A stretch of 64,000 bases of DNA, taken from NCBI GenBank assembly GCA_016715075.1, contig JADKBK010000042.1:186001-250000 (forward strand), in the 5' to 3' direction. The stretch comes from Bacteroidales bacterium. Its GTDB lineage: Bacteria > Bacteroidota > Bacteroidia > Bacteroidales > VadinHA17. The position numbers were made by a program, and so were the translations under genes. Every line of letters starts with the position of its first letter. Position 1 is the stretch's first letter. The notes below the pieces were generated by a model. It was not told the DNA's origin, ran no database searches, and saw only the letters and a list, made by a program, of their open reading frames with translations. Shown here piece by piece: positions 47,786 through 56,463 of the stretch.

Positions 47786-49717
47786 ATGAAAACAATGCTT
47801 CTTTCTTTCCTGTTGCTTCTCATTCTGCAAACAGGATCACTAACTGGTCAAACGCGATATATGGCCGGAACAGGCCAATCAGGAATAGAACCTTACGAAT
47901 CGCAGATATCTCTGCACCTTGGTGGATATGGCGCTCCCAGGGATGGACGCTTTACCCTTCAATGGAGACATGAAGGAAAAGCTCCGGAGGCAACTGCAAT
48001 GACAGGATTGAATGGAAAGATTTTCATTGTCAACGGGTCTGAACTCATGTGTTCAGTACCATCCGAAGCAGAAATAGTATGGAAACATGCAGGCAAGGCA
48101 GAAAATATTCTGTCTATAGCCGGGTATAACGGGATGATTTACGCCCTTAATGCGAATGGCGTTATTCTTGAAGGCAAAGTAGCTGGTGATATAAAATGGA
48201 AGGAAAGAGGGTTGGCTGAAAAAAGCTCTGTTTTAATTACTGTAGCGTCGGGTATTCTCTATTCAACAGATGGTAAAGGTATTCTTCATAGTGCTCCTCT
48301 GGCAGAGAAGACACTCAAGTGGACAAAGAGTGAAATGGTGAACAATATTATAAGCTTTTCCTCTGATAACGGGAAACTATATGCACTTACAGGTGATGGA
48401 ATTATATACTGTCGCAACATATCCGGCAGTGGGAGCAAATGGATGAAGATTGCATACAGGAATAATGAGACAATTAAGGAGGATATAAGGCTGGTCGCAT
48501 TTTTAAACGAAAGGATTTACGGGATTGCCAGAGATAATAACTTTTACCTCGGAGAGCACAGAAGCGAAGGTAATCTGACCGCCAGGGCACTTGCAGTACA
48601 AAGTGGAGAAAAAACTGTCGTAATAGTGAATGTTGACGTATGCGGGCTAACGGCTGATTTTACCGGTTTGGTTAAGAATGAGATCCGGGAAAAGCACAAT
48701 TTACCGGTATCAGCTGTTTTCATTAATTCTTCCCACACACATTTTGCACCGGTTTCCCAGAACTGGCTCACGTGGCAGGAGGCTAATCAGCGGCCCGACA
48801 GTATATTCTTATATACAATAGTCCGAAATGGTATACTTAATGCCATAGACAAGGCGCTGAACACAATGTCACCGGCTGAATTATGGTTTGGAGGAGGTAC
48901 AACAGATATCGGTTATAACAGGAGCCTTAAGGATCATCCGGAGTTATATGACAGCGATGTGGATGTTTTGAAAATTGTATATTCCGGTAAAAATCAGGAG
49001 AGCTACCTGTTCATGACTGCATGCCATCCCGTATTCAGCACTGCCGGAAAGCTGCACTATACGATCAGCGCCAACTATCCGGGTGTGGCTAGAAAGCTTG
49101 TCGAGGAGAGAACAGGGACTGAAAATTCACTCTTCCTTCAGGGCACAGCAGGTGATATTAATCCAAGAGACAATGGCGAATATATTTCTGGTGAAAAGCT
49201 TTCAAATGAAGTCATCAGCGTTTTGAATAAACCCATGTCAAAAATTGATGGAGCTGTCTCCTTTTTCCTGGACACAATTAATATACCTGTAAGGCCATGG
49301 ACAAAAGAGGAGATCCTTGCTTTCAGAGAAAAGAATGCTGATCTGACTGGAGATGTCTATGCTGAAAAGAATGTTAAGTGGGCTGATCTGATGATGGACT
49401 ATTACAGTAAAGGTACAATGCCGGAGTCGCTGCCGGTTTATATAAACACGATCAATATAGGTAACTGGAAACTGGTTGGATTCTCCAGGGAAACAACAAC
49501 GGAATACAGTTTCGGGGTGAAGAAAATGTGGCCTGGTAAGCTTGTTTCTGTAGCCGGTTATACCAACGATGTATCAAGTTATCTTCCAACGCATATGCAT
49601 CTGGAAGCTAAAAACTACGAAGGGTTGGATTCGTTTTTCTGGTATGGCCAGCCAAACGTATTTCCTATGGATGCAGATAAGATAATTCTTGAAAAGATCA
49701 GGTCTCTTGCACATTAA
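47786..49717 (+). CDS. Ceramidase-fold protein with inserted five-bladed propeller, exported
   Basis: 643 residues; Sec signal ends SLTGQ. The neutral ceramidase-like domain starts at SGIEPYESQISLHLGGYG (about 33-50) and resumes at LTARALAVQSGEKTVVIVN (about 262). Between these lie about 200 residues with roughly five copies of a motif like GKIYAL-x-GDGIIY followed 15-20 residues later by a Trp, a pattern seen in tachylectin-2-type propellers. Zinc and catalytic blocks of the ceramidase fold are present: NSSHTHFAP, ACHPVFST, GTAGDINPR. The ceramidase paralog at 53571-54872 lacks the insertion. It may hydrolyse an amide bond in a lipid or glycoconjugate, with the propeller giving binding. Placed between a fucosidase and a FucP-type transporter. 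Confidence 0.72.
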   Translation: MKTMLLSFLLLLILQTGSLTGQTRYMAGTGQSGIEPYESQISLHLGGYGAPRDGRFTLQWRHEGKAPEATAMTGLNGKIFIVNGSELMCSVPSEAEIVWKHAGKAENILSIAGYNGMIYALNANGVILEGKVAGDIKWKERGLAEKSSVLITVASGILYSTDGKGILHSAPLAEKTLKWTKSEMVNNIISFSSDNGKLYALTGDGIIYCRNISGSGSKWMKIAYRNNETIKEDIRLVAFLNERIYGIARDNNFYLGEHRSEGNLTARALAVQSGEKTVVIVNVDVCGLTADFTGLVKNEIREKHNLPVSAVFINSSHTHFAPVSQNWLTWQEANQRPDSIFLYTIVRNGILNAIDKALNTMSPAELWFGGGTTDIGYNRSLKDHPELYDSDVDVLKIVYSGKNQESYLFMTACHPVFSTAGKLHYTISANYPGVARKLVEERTGTENSLFLQGTAGDINPRDNGEYISGEKLSNEVISVLNKPMSKIDGAVSFFLDTINIPVRPWTKEEILAFREKNADLTGDVYAEKNVKWADLMMDYYSKGTMPESLPVYINTINIGNWKLVGFSRETTTEYSFGVKKMWPGKLVSVAGYTNDVSSYLPTHMHLEAKNYEGLDSFFWYGQPNVFPMDADKIILEKIRSLAH

Positions 49718-49778
49718 GAGAAAAATAGTACTTTCCACCTGAATTATTTGAAATTTCTCATTTTCTATATTATTCATA

Positions 49779-51044
49779 ATGAATGCAATAAAAAAATTCT
49801 ACAAAGACATTTCCAGTCCGATCATAATTATCGGAGCGCTCTTTTTCGTCTTTGGTTTCATCACCTGGATAAGTGCTGTGCTGGTCCCCTACCTGAAGAT
49901 CGCCTGTGAGCTTACCAATTTTCAGTCATACCTCGTAGCATTCTCATTTTATATAGCTTACCTCTTTATGTCTGTTCCATCAGGCTGGCTGCTTGAATAT
50001 ACAGGATACAAGAAGGGAATGACTGCAGGGCTGGTAATAATGGCGATAGGGTCTCTCTTTTTTGTCCCTGCAGCACTGACAAGGACATATGGGTTATTCC
50101 TCACCGGTCTGTTTATACAGGGGGCAGGGATGGCGCTGCTGCAGACTGCCTCCAATCCCTATGTTACAATTATCGGCCCTATAGAGAGTGCTGCAAAACG
50201 GATCAGCATAATGGGTATATGTAATGGAGTGGCAGGGGTATTGGCTCCTGCAATCCTTGGATTCATAACCCTGCAAGGGGCCGATGAAATCGTTCAGAAA
50301 GTAGCAACAATGACAGCTGATCAAAAGAGCCTTGAGCTGAATGCTCTTGCAACGAGGGTAATAATTCCATATATTTTCATTATGGTCTCCCTGCTTCTTC
50401 TTGCCGTTTTTTTGTATTTCTCCAATCTGCCTGATATTAATGCCGAAGAGGAGAATGCCATTACTGATGAGGGTTCAGCTGAGAAAACAAATATATTCCA
50501 GTTTCCTCACCTGCTTCTGGGTGTACTTGCCATATTTCTATACACAGGAGTTGAGGTTATAGCAGGAAACACAATAATCAGCTATGGTGTTTTCCTTAAT
50601 ATCCCAATAGCCACTTCAAAATTCTTCTCGTCATTTACAATATTTGCCATGCTGGTCGGATATGTAATTGGGATTATCGCTATTCCCAAATATACCAGGC
50701 AGAACGATGCACTTGTTATTTCCGCAGTATTAGGACTGATCTTCGCCTTTATGGCTTTGATAACCAATGGATTCACCTCAGTGATGTTTATAGCCCTGCT
50801 TGGATTGGCAAACTCATTGATGTGGCCTTCAATCTGGCCTCTGGCAATAGCAGAGCTGGGACGCTTTACCAAGGTCGGATCATCCATGATGGTAATGGCA
50901 ATCTCAGGAGCAGCGGTAATGCCTCTGCTATACGGCAAGCTTGCTGATCTCTATACTCCAAAATCAGCATACTGGATAGTGATCCCAATCTACATCTATG
51001 TATTCTTTTTTGCTGTAAAGGGGCATAAGGTTCGCAGCAGATAA
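49779..51044 (+). CDS. FucP-type MFS sugar transporter
   Basis: 421 residues with about 12 hydrophobic helices. The N-terminal half has ALFFVFGFITWISAVLVPYL, the family block of L-fucose and glucose/galactose:proton symporters, and LLQTASNPYVTIIGP, the sequence around a conserved Asn that is typical of FucP-like carriers. It would bring free monosaccharide (fucose or a related sugar) from periplasm to cytoplasm. The preceding genes are an alpha-L-fucosidase and a ceramidase-fold protein on the same strand, which supports fucose as a substrate. It ends before an inverted repeat that separates it from the convergent DegT gene. Confidence 0.88.
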   Translation: MNAIKKFYKDISSPIIIIGALFFVFGFITWISAVLVPYLKIACELTNFQSYLVAFSFYIAYLFMSVPSGWLLEYTGYKKGMTAGLVIMAIGSLFFVPAALTRTYGLFLTGLFIQGAGMALLQTASNPYVTIIGPIESAAKRISIMGICNGVAGVLAPAILGFITLQGADEIVQKVATMTADQKSLELNALATRVIIPYIFIMVSLLLLAVFLYFSNLPDINAEEENAITDEGSAEKTNIFQFPHLLLGVLAIFLYTGVEVIAGNTIISYGVFLNIPIATSKFFSSFTIFAMLVGYVIGIIAIPKYTRQNDALVISAVLGLIFAFMALITNGFTSVMFIALLGLANSLMWPSIWPLAIAELGRFTKVGSSMMVMAISGAAVMPLLYGKLADLYTPKSAYWIVIPIYIYVFFFAVKGHKVRSR

Positions 51045-51060
51045 AATCATAATAAAAAAA

Positions 51061-51174
51061 GGTTACACAGAGGTTCACAGAGAATCACAGAGGGACACAG
51101 AGAATAATGTAAGGATCTCTGTGGATCTCTGTGATCCCGATATCTATCGGGGCTCTGTGGATCTCTGTGTGACT
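51061..51174. repeat. Dispersed CACAGAG/CTCTGTG inverted repeat, copy 5
   Basis: Four CACAGAG-type words (51065-51102) are followed by four CTCTGTG-type words (51117-51172), so the arms can fold into a long imperfect hairpin. The right arm encloses a small hairpin CCCGATATCTATCGGGG. It lies between the convergent transporter and DegT genes and could end transcription in both directions. Confidence 0.85.
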
Positions 51175-51183
51175 GAAAAATTC

Positions 51184-52401
51184 TTATCCTATAACTGCTT
51201 TTTGAATCTTATTTATTGCTTCGGCGAATTTATCCATATCCTCTTTGGGCCCAAGCATAGCATGCTGAAGTATCCATACAGCTTCTTCATAGCAGGCTTT
51301 CTCGGTCACAGGACAGGAGACATTTTTATAGCTTACCTCTTCGGGAATTGCATAGCACATAAAATTTTTCTGCTGGAACAGAGGCTGCTTATATAAAGGT
51401 TCAGGATATCCCATGAAGCATGGCACACCTTCTGCAGCAAGCATCTGTGCAAACTCCGCCTTTGCAAGGTTATTGAATTTTGATTTGTCGTATTTGAAAA
51501 TATAGATATGATAACCGTGCACTGTCTCGCCTTTTCCTCTCACCAGAGGCTTTACACCATCGATTTTCGCTATCAGGGAATTGAGATATGTACCGTTTTC
51601 ATGACGTCGGAGTGTTTGCTCCTTCAGTCTTTTCAGCTGATGGACAAGAATAACAACCTGCAGCTGTGTCATTCGGTAGTTGCATCCCAGATAATGATGT
51701 TCATACCATTGTCCACCTTTAATCCGACCCACATTACGAAGAGAATTCATCATATTATAAAGATTCTCATCATTAGTGATTACCATTCCTCCTTCCCCGC
51801 ATGTAAGGTTCTTGGACGACTGAAAGCTGAAGCATCCTGCATCGCCGATTGCACCAAGCTTTTGTCCCTTGTACTCTGCACCATGTCCGTGGCAGGCATC
51901 TTCAATAACCTTAAGATTATGCTTTTTAGCTATTGCCATTATTTTATCCATTTCGCAGGCCTGACCTGCAAAGTGAACCGGGATAATTGCTTTGGTCCTT
52001 GGGGTTATGGCAGCCTCTATCTTTTCCGGATCAAGATTATATGTATCAGGATCAATATCAACAAAAACGGGAACGCAGTTTGCTTCAAGAACAATTGTAG
52101 AGGTAGCGATGAAGGTATAGGGAGGAATTATCACTTCATCTCCCGGCTTTACTCCTGTGGCTATCAGGGCCAGACGAAGGGCTACTGACCCGTTAACGCA
52201 TGTAAGGGCATACTTTGCTCCGCAGAACGCGGCAAACTCATCTTCAAATTCTCTGACTATATCCCCGCAGTCTGGATTGCCCCATTTACCGCTTCGGACA
52301 ACATCAGCTACAGCATTAATCTCCATTTCATCAAAAAGAGGCCATGCAAAGTTTTTATCAATGGTTTTTGGGCCACCGTTAATTGCAAGATCTTGCTTCA
52401 T
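51184..52401 (-). CDS. DegT/DnrJ/EryC1/StrS-family PLP aminotransferase
   Basis: 405 residues, no signal peptide. Family blocks: EVIIPPYTFIATS, VFVDIDPDTYNLDPEKIE, KAIIPVHFAGQACEMD, VIEDACHGHGAEYKG and FSFQSSKNLTCGEGGMV, in which the Lys after SS forms the PLP aldimine. VGRIKGGQWYEHHYLGCNYR follows, as in the sugar-aminotransferase branch. It may convert a keto-sugar or keto-cyclitol to an amino sugar, or act in reverse in catabolism. The Gfo/Idh gene (52411-53406) ends 9 bases upstream and probably makes or consumes the keto substrate. Confidence 0.85.
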   Translation of the reverse strand: MKQDLAINGGPKTIDKNFAWPLFDEMEINAVADVVRSGKWGNPDCGDIVREFEDEFAAFCGAKYALTCVNGSVALRLALIATGVKPGDEVIIPPYTFIATSTIVLEANCVPVFVDIDPDTYNLDPEKIEAAITPRTKAIIPVHFAGQACEMDKIMAIAKKHNLKVIEDACHGHGAEYKGQKLGAIGDAGCFSFQSSKNLTCGEGGMVITNDENLYNMMNSLRNVGRIKGGQWYEHHYLGCNYRMTQLQVVILVHQLKRLKEQTLRRHENGTYLNSLIAKIDGVKPLVRGKGETVHGYHIYIFKYDKSKFNNLAKAEFAQMLAAEGVPCFMGYPEPLYKQPLFQQKNFMCYAIPEEVSYKNVSCPVTEKACYEEAVWILQHAMLGPKEDMDKFAEAINKIQKAVIG

Positions 52402-52410
52402 AGTATTTAT

Positions 52411-53406
52411 TTAATTTATATGTTTATAACATAACTGAATTGCAAGGAGAGAAGAAAGAGATGTGCATTCCACCGGTTGAGAATTATTTTTTATGCATTT
52501 GGTGAAATAGGCTATCTCATTAAAATAACCTTCATTACCATCACCTGCCGGAACTTCCCTGACACTTTTATCATCAGCTATCTGAATAATCTCCCCTTTA
52601 AGAGTTGTGAACAGCACGCTGGCTTCTTCAAACTGTGCCATATAGGAAGCCTGGAATGGAAAATTGGCATGAAATGTAAATCCTCCCTCAATTTTCACAT
52701 GGAGAGTACTTTTCTTATAGCTCCACATGGCACTTACATAGTCATGATTGGTGTATGGACCGGGAAGGTAATTGCATTTAATTTCAGATGGCATTCCAAG
52801 AAGATAGTTGGCATAGTCAATATCATGAATGACAAGATCGAATAATGCGCCTCCCGACAGTTCCTTTACATTTTTTTCTTTCCACTGTCCCCAGGAAGGC
52901 AGACCGCAGAAACGCGAAAGAGACAAAAACTTCAGTTTTCCAAACTCCTGACTGTCAATCCATTTCTTAAGCTGTTGATAAGGAGGCATAAATCTTACAA
53001 CATGCCCTATCATCAATATTTTCTTTCTCTTTTCAGCCAGCGCCACAAGTTCTTCCGCCTGCTTGATATTCAGGCAGAATGGTTTTTCAAGGAAAACATG
53101 TTTATCGTTCATCAGGGCTTTCTTTGTCATTTCATAATGAAGATTCACATGGGTGCATATACTGACGGCATCCAGGTCTTCAGAACGAAGACACTCTTCC
53201 AGATCCGAATACTTACTTATCTCCGCCAGATCGGAAGTATCGATATTTCCTGTTGCTATATTTCCAATTCCTGATTTCAGGTTCTTCTCAATTGTATCAG
53301 GCTTTATGTCAACGATGGCTTTTAAGATAAGGTCAGGGTTCCTGAGGATGTTCAAAGTATGGGTTATTCCCATAAAGCCGAAACCAACAACTGCTACTTT
53401 AATCAT
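52411..53406 (-). CDS. Gfo/Idh/MocA-family NAD(P)-dependent oxidoreductase
   Basis: 331 residues, cytoplasmic. The Rossmann loop is VAVVGFGFMGITH (G-x-G-x2-G), followed by DLDAVSICTHVNLHYEM, HVFLEKPFCLN (EKP motif) and MIGHVVRF. GGALFDLVIHDIDYANYLLG carries the Asp-x3-His-x-x-D type catalytic motif (DLVIHDID). These enzymes oxidise a secondary alcohol of a sugar or inositol. Together with the DegT gene 9 bases downstream it forms an oxidase-aminotransferase pair. The ceramidase-like and peptidase genes lie upstream on the same strand, 164 bases away. Confidence 0.88.
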   Translation of the reverse strand: MIKVAVVGFGFMGITHTLNILRNPDLILKAIVDIKPDTIEKNLKSGIGNIATGNIDTSDLAEISKYSDLEECLRSEDLDAVSICTHVNLHYEMTKKALMNDKHVFLEKPFCLNIKQAEELVALAEKRKKILMIGHVVRFMPPYQQLKKWIDSQEFGKLKFLSLSRFCGLPSWGQWKEKNVKELSGGALFDLVIHDIDYANYLLGMPSEIKCNYLPGPYTNHDYVSAMWSYKKSTLHVKIEGGFTFHANFPFQASYMAQFEEASVLFTTLKGEIIQIADDKSVREVPAGDGNEGYFNEIAYFTKCIKNNSQPVECTSLSSLLAIQLCYKHIN

Positions 53407-53570
53407 TTTAAAAATATTTTTTGGTAACTGATCTATTTAAAACAGCTCCGATGAACAATGCGACCAGAGTCTAAAAGTATTAAAACAAAAGATTATCTCT
53501 ATTCGTAAGTTTTGCTGAATTCTGATATGAAATTGTCAGAAATGGAAGAAACAGCACTATCGAAGGTAAA

Positions 53571-54872
53571 TTATTTCAGATCGTACAGCATTCTGAGAGC
53601 CTTTTTTATAACAATATCATCAGCACCGATGGCAAAATGTGTTGAATTGATTTCATATCCGCCCTCTTTATAAAGTGCAGCCGGAGGCAGATATCCGCTG
53701 CTTCCGTTGCAATGAGTAATTATAAAAGTATGCCTGAAAGGGGAACCTGCTTTTATTGCCATCCCTATTTCAGTAAGCATTTCCACATTAAACGAGATAA
53801 AGGCAACATCATTTCCAATGTGAGCAGCTGTAATTGTAACAGGAACAGTTTTCTGCTGATCGAGAGCAGGCAGCTCTTCGTCTTTTTCATCGAGACTCTT
53901 CCTTGGACATTGAATTATTTCAAAAGCTGAACTTATCTCCCCGCCCGGGAGTGTATTCTTTATATCCATGAAAACATGAACAACCTCTTCACCCAGGAGT
54001 GTTCCCAGGAGTACCGTTTCAGGAATCCATCCGTTTTCGGTGTTGAATGAAGGAAGTATCCTGTACCACGGGTCAATATTGCCTGAGGCTCCTGCAAAAA
54101 CCGGAGAAACAAAATCTTTACCAAGTATCTGCTCAACAAACTGTTCTGATATGCCGAGCACGTCACCACTGATCATCATGTTATCGGGGCCAAGGGAGGT
54201 AGCATGGGTAGCATAGTCAAAAATTGCTCCAACAGGCTTGCCATCGGTATCAGTAATTTTGAGTACCAGCACCTCTTTATCAGTTACTCCATAGGGATTC
54301 CGGCCGAGAGTAACCGAACCATCACTCGTTGTCTCACGCCGGTTAGACCCCACTGGTGAATAACCTTTTCCGGCTCCGGTATTAACCGGTCTGAGATTCT
54401 TCAATGCATCACCAACAACAGTCAGGATTTTCTGCTGCAACACTCTGGTGTACTGAACATTGTTGATATGCAATTTATTAACATCAAGTGAAATAACAGG
54501 AGAACTGTGTGAATGAATTGCTGCGAGAAAGAATTCTGAATCCTTAAGCCCGAACTTTTCCATGACACTCTTCTTTATAACAGAGTAAAGAGTATCGGTA
54601 TAAGATCCTAAATCCGTTGATACCATTACTATCTTTTTTCCTCCGTTTTCAAATGCCACTGCACGTGCATACAAATGGTCGTGGATGCCCTCAGAAGGAG
54701 TTTTTCTTGAAGCATATCCATATAGCATAACAGGGATATCAGGGGTTATATCAGCTTTTGCGATTCCTGCACGCAAAACTCCGGTTTTAAGTGATTGCTT
54801 ATCAGATTGACCCGCAGCAATAAAGAAGACAGAAAGTGCCAGCACAAATAGTAAAATGCTCCTGATTTTCAT
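53571..54872 (-). CDS. Neutral/alkaline ceramidase-like protein, exported
   Basis: 433 residues; Sec signal ends IAAGQ. LRAGIAKADITPDIPVMLYG is the standard opening of the ceramidase-like domain, then GIHDHLYARAVAFENGGKKI, AAIHSHSSP (zinc His pair), FDYATHATSLG and AGASGNIDPW. It lacks the C-terminal immunoglobulin-like domain of true neutral ceramidases. The start at 54872 is supported by a clear GGAGG five bases upstream of the ATG. It may cleave amide bonds in glycolipid or cell-wall material; activity on ceramide is not proven. A longer ceramidase-fold protein with a propeller insert is at 47786-49717. Confidence 0.85.
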   Translation of the reverse strand: MKIRSILLFVLALSVFFIAAGQSDKQSLKTGVLRAGIAKADITPDIPVMLYGYASRKTPSEGIHDHLYARAVAFENGGKKIVMVSTDLGSYTDTLYSVIKKSVMEKFGLKDSEFFLAAIHSHSSPVISLDVNKLHINNVQYTRVLQQKILTVVGDALKNLRPVNTGAGKGYSPVGSNRRETTSDGSVTLGRNPYGVTDKEVLVLKITDTDGKPVGAIFDYATHATSLGPDNMMISGDVLGISEQFVEQILGKDFVSPVFAGASGNIDPWYRILPSFNTENGWIPETVLLGTLLGEEVVHVFMDIKNTLPGGEISSAFEIIQCPRKSLDEKDEELPALDQQKTVPVTITAAHIGNDVAFISFNVEMLTEIGMAIKAGSPFRHTFIITHCNGSSGYLPPAALYKEGGYEINSTHFAIGADDIVIKKALRMLYDLK

Positions 54873-55014
54873 ATTTACCTCCGCTATTTATGGTTTATCT
54901 TTGAATAGTACCAAGGTCCCAAAAAAAATGATCATCTCCAAACTTGCCGGGGAAACATTATTTGTATAATCAGAATCAATCTTGTTGAAAAGTGTTGTCA
55001 CCGGACTATTATAG

Positions 55015-56277
55015 TTACTTTTCAGCACTGCTTAGAAATTTATAAAAAACATCATTCAGGTTTGAACCGATATCCATCCAGTCATACTGTGTCGGCATCC
55101 TGCCAAGACTACTGATCCAGTTTGCATTGAGTTCATAAACTATAGCTTCAATTCCATATCGCCTGTATAAACCATTTTCAAACAGTACAAAGGATTCCTG
55201 TTGCCCTGGTGTCTCCCAGGAGTATTGCACATTTTCCGAAAAAGTAGTATTCTCACGCATAAGCAATTCAAAGAGCTGCATCCTTTTTACGAAGATGGAA
55301 TCATCCTTCCGGTGGGTTGCCAGATTAATTCCGCCTGCATCATCATTATGAATGTCAATTCCAAGAGATGGTCTTATCCCTTTTTTAATCAAATCTTCAA
55401 TGAATTTTTCAAGTGCATATTTCTCAGGGCATAAGGCAGGATCTGACATTTTATCCCATTTTCTGTTCATATCCATTCCCGCTGCATTAAAGCGTGTCAT
55501 ACCCCTTACCACTCCATCCTTGTTCGCCATTGGCATAATATAGACGCAGAATGTCTCGTTCCATTTTTTTGAGTTTTCACCGATAAATTTATTTATCAGC
55601 CCTTCCACAACCCAATTACCGCCCGGTTCCCATGGATGTGCCCTCGCCCGGATTATGACAGAATATTTTGCTGTCGGATTTCCAAGCTGTATTATTTCAA
55701 GGGGTCTTTTTTCAATTGTAGTACCGATATTTATGACCTTGAAGAGTTTGTTGCCCTGATATTTTTTTTTGAGATCCTCGAGATTGGAAAGAGTGTAAAC
55801 CGGAAGCCTTGCGACCCATACATTTTTTTTTGCCATCGTGAAATCAACCAGGAGTTCTCTTTCACCAGAGAACCTGGTCATGACCGGGATCCAGTTCTTT
55901 CTGTCATACGAGATATAACATGAAATCGGGTGTTTTTTATCCCACCACTCTGTTGCTGGGGTTCCGTTATAAACTTCGTTGACAATCTTTGCAATAGATA
56001 TTCTGATATGTGTTCCGCTGTCAGCGTCTATCCTGAAATGCCAATGCGTCGTCTGACGGTTTAGTGATTCGCGCTCATAATCAGGAAGAAGAGATATTTT
56101 TAATATGGTATCTCCCTGAAGATTCCAGCATAATGGCGAACCATTTTCAAAATACCAGTCAAGGAATTTGATTTTCAGTTTCTCAGGGCTTTGTCCGGAA
56201 ACAATAGCGCTTTCCGAAAATATCCTTATCAGAGAAATAGAGACAGCAAGGACAAGCTCTTTAACAGAAATTCTCAT
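55015..56277 (-). CDS. M14 family zinc carboxypeptidase-like protein, exported
   Basis: 420 residues; signal peptide ends near residue 29 (VSGQ). A beta-sandwich of about 140 residues (SCYISYDRKNWIPVMTRFSG) precedes the peptidase, as in cytosolic-carboxypeptidase-type M14 members. Zinc ligands: ARAHPWEPGGNWV (H-x2-E) and IDIHNDD (His). NAAGMDMNRKW fits the Asn-Arg substrate-binding segment and VYELN holds the catalytic Glu. It would trim peptide or amide ends in the periplasm, for example from glycopeptides. It is separated by 142 bases from the ceramidase gene downstream and by an inverted repeat from the esterase upstream. Confidence 0.87.
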   Translation of the reverse strand: MRISVKELVLAVSISLIRIFSESAIVSGQSPEKLKIKFLDWYFENGSPLCWNLQGDTILKISLLPDYERESLNRQTTHWHFRIDADSGTHIRISIAKIVNEVYNGTPATEWWDKKHPISCYISYDRKNWIPVMTRFSGERELLVDFTMAKKNVWVARLPVYTLSNLEDLKKKYQGNKLFKVINIGTTIEKRPLEIIQLGNPTAKYSVIIRARAHPWEPGGNWVVEGLINKFIGENSKKWNETFCVYIMPMANKDGVVRGMTRFNAAGMDMNRKWDKMSDPALCPEKYALEKFIEDLIKKGIRPSLGIDIHNDDAGGINLATHRKDDSIFVKRMQLFELLMRENTTFSENVQYSWETPGQQESFVLFENGLYRRYGIEAIVYELNANWISSLGRMPTQYDWMDIGSNLNDVFYKFLSSAEK

Positions 56278-56362
56278 TTTAACAAGGGTTATTTATAACG
56301 CTTTTTGATAAATAATGATTGTGATACAAAATCCACTTATAGTTCAGAAACATTGTATTATT

Positions 56363-56452
56363 GCCTTTGTGTGCCTTTGTGTTAACCTCTGTGTAACTTC
56401 GTGTTTAAACACGAAGGACACTAAGGATATCACAAAGGTACTCAAAGGATTT
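56363..56452. repeat. Dispersed CCTTTGTG/CACAAAG inverted repeat, copy 6
   Basis: The left arm has GCCTTTGTG twice, then CTCTGTGTAACTTCGTGTTT; the right arm has AAACACGAAGGACACTAAGG, CACAAAGG and CTCAAAGGA. The centre GTGTTTAAACAC is a perfect palindrome. This copy combines the CTCTGTG and CCTTTGTG word families in one element. Confidence 0.85.
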
Positions 56453-56463
56453 TTCAGAAATTA

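Noticed and set aside
47605..47830. Overlapping minus-strand frames rich in SRLTSHVSRLTT repeats
   Set aside because: They are translations of the heptamer tandem repeat and have no gene context.
51508..52188. 226-residue plus-strand frame
   Set aside because: Antisense to the DegT aminotransferase core including its PLP lysine region; Cys-rich random composition.
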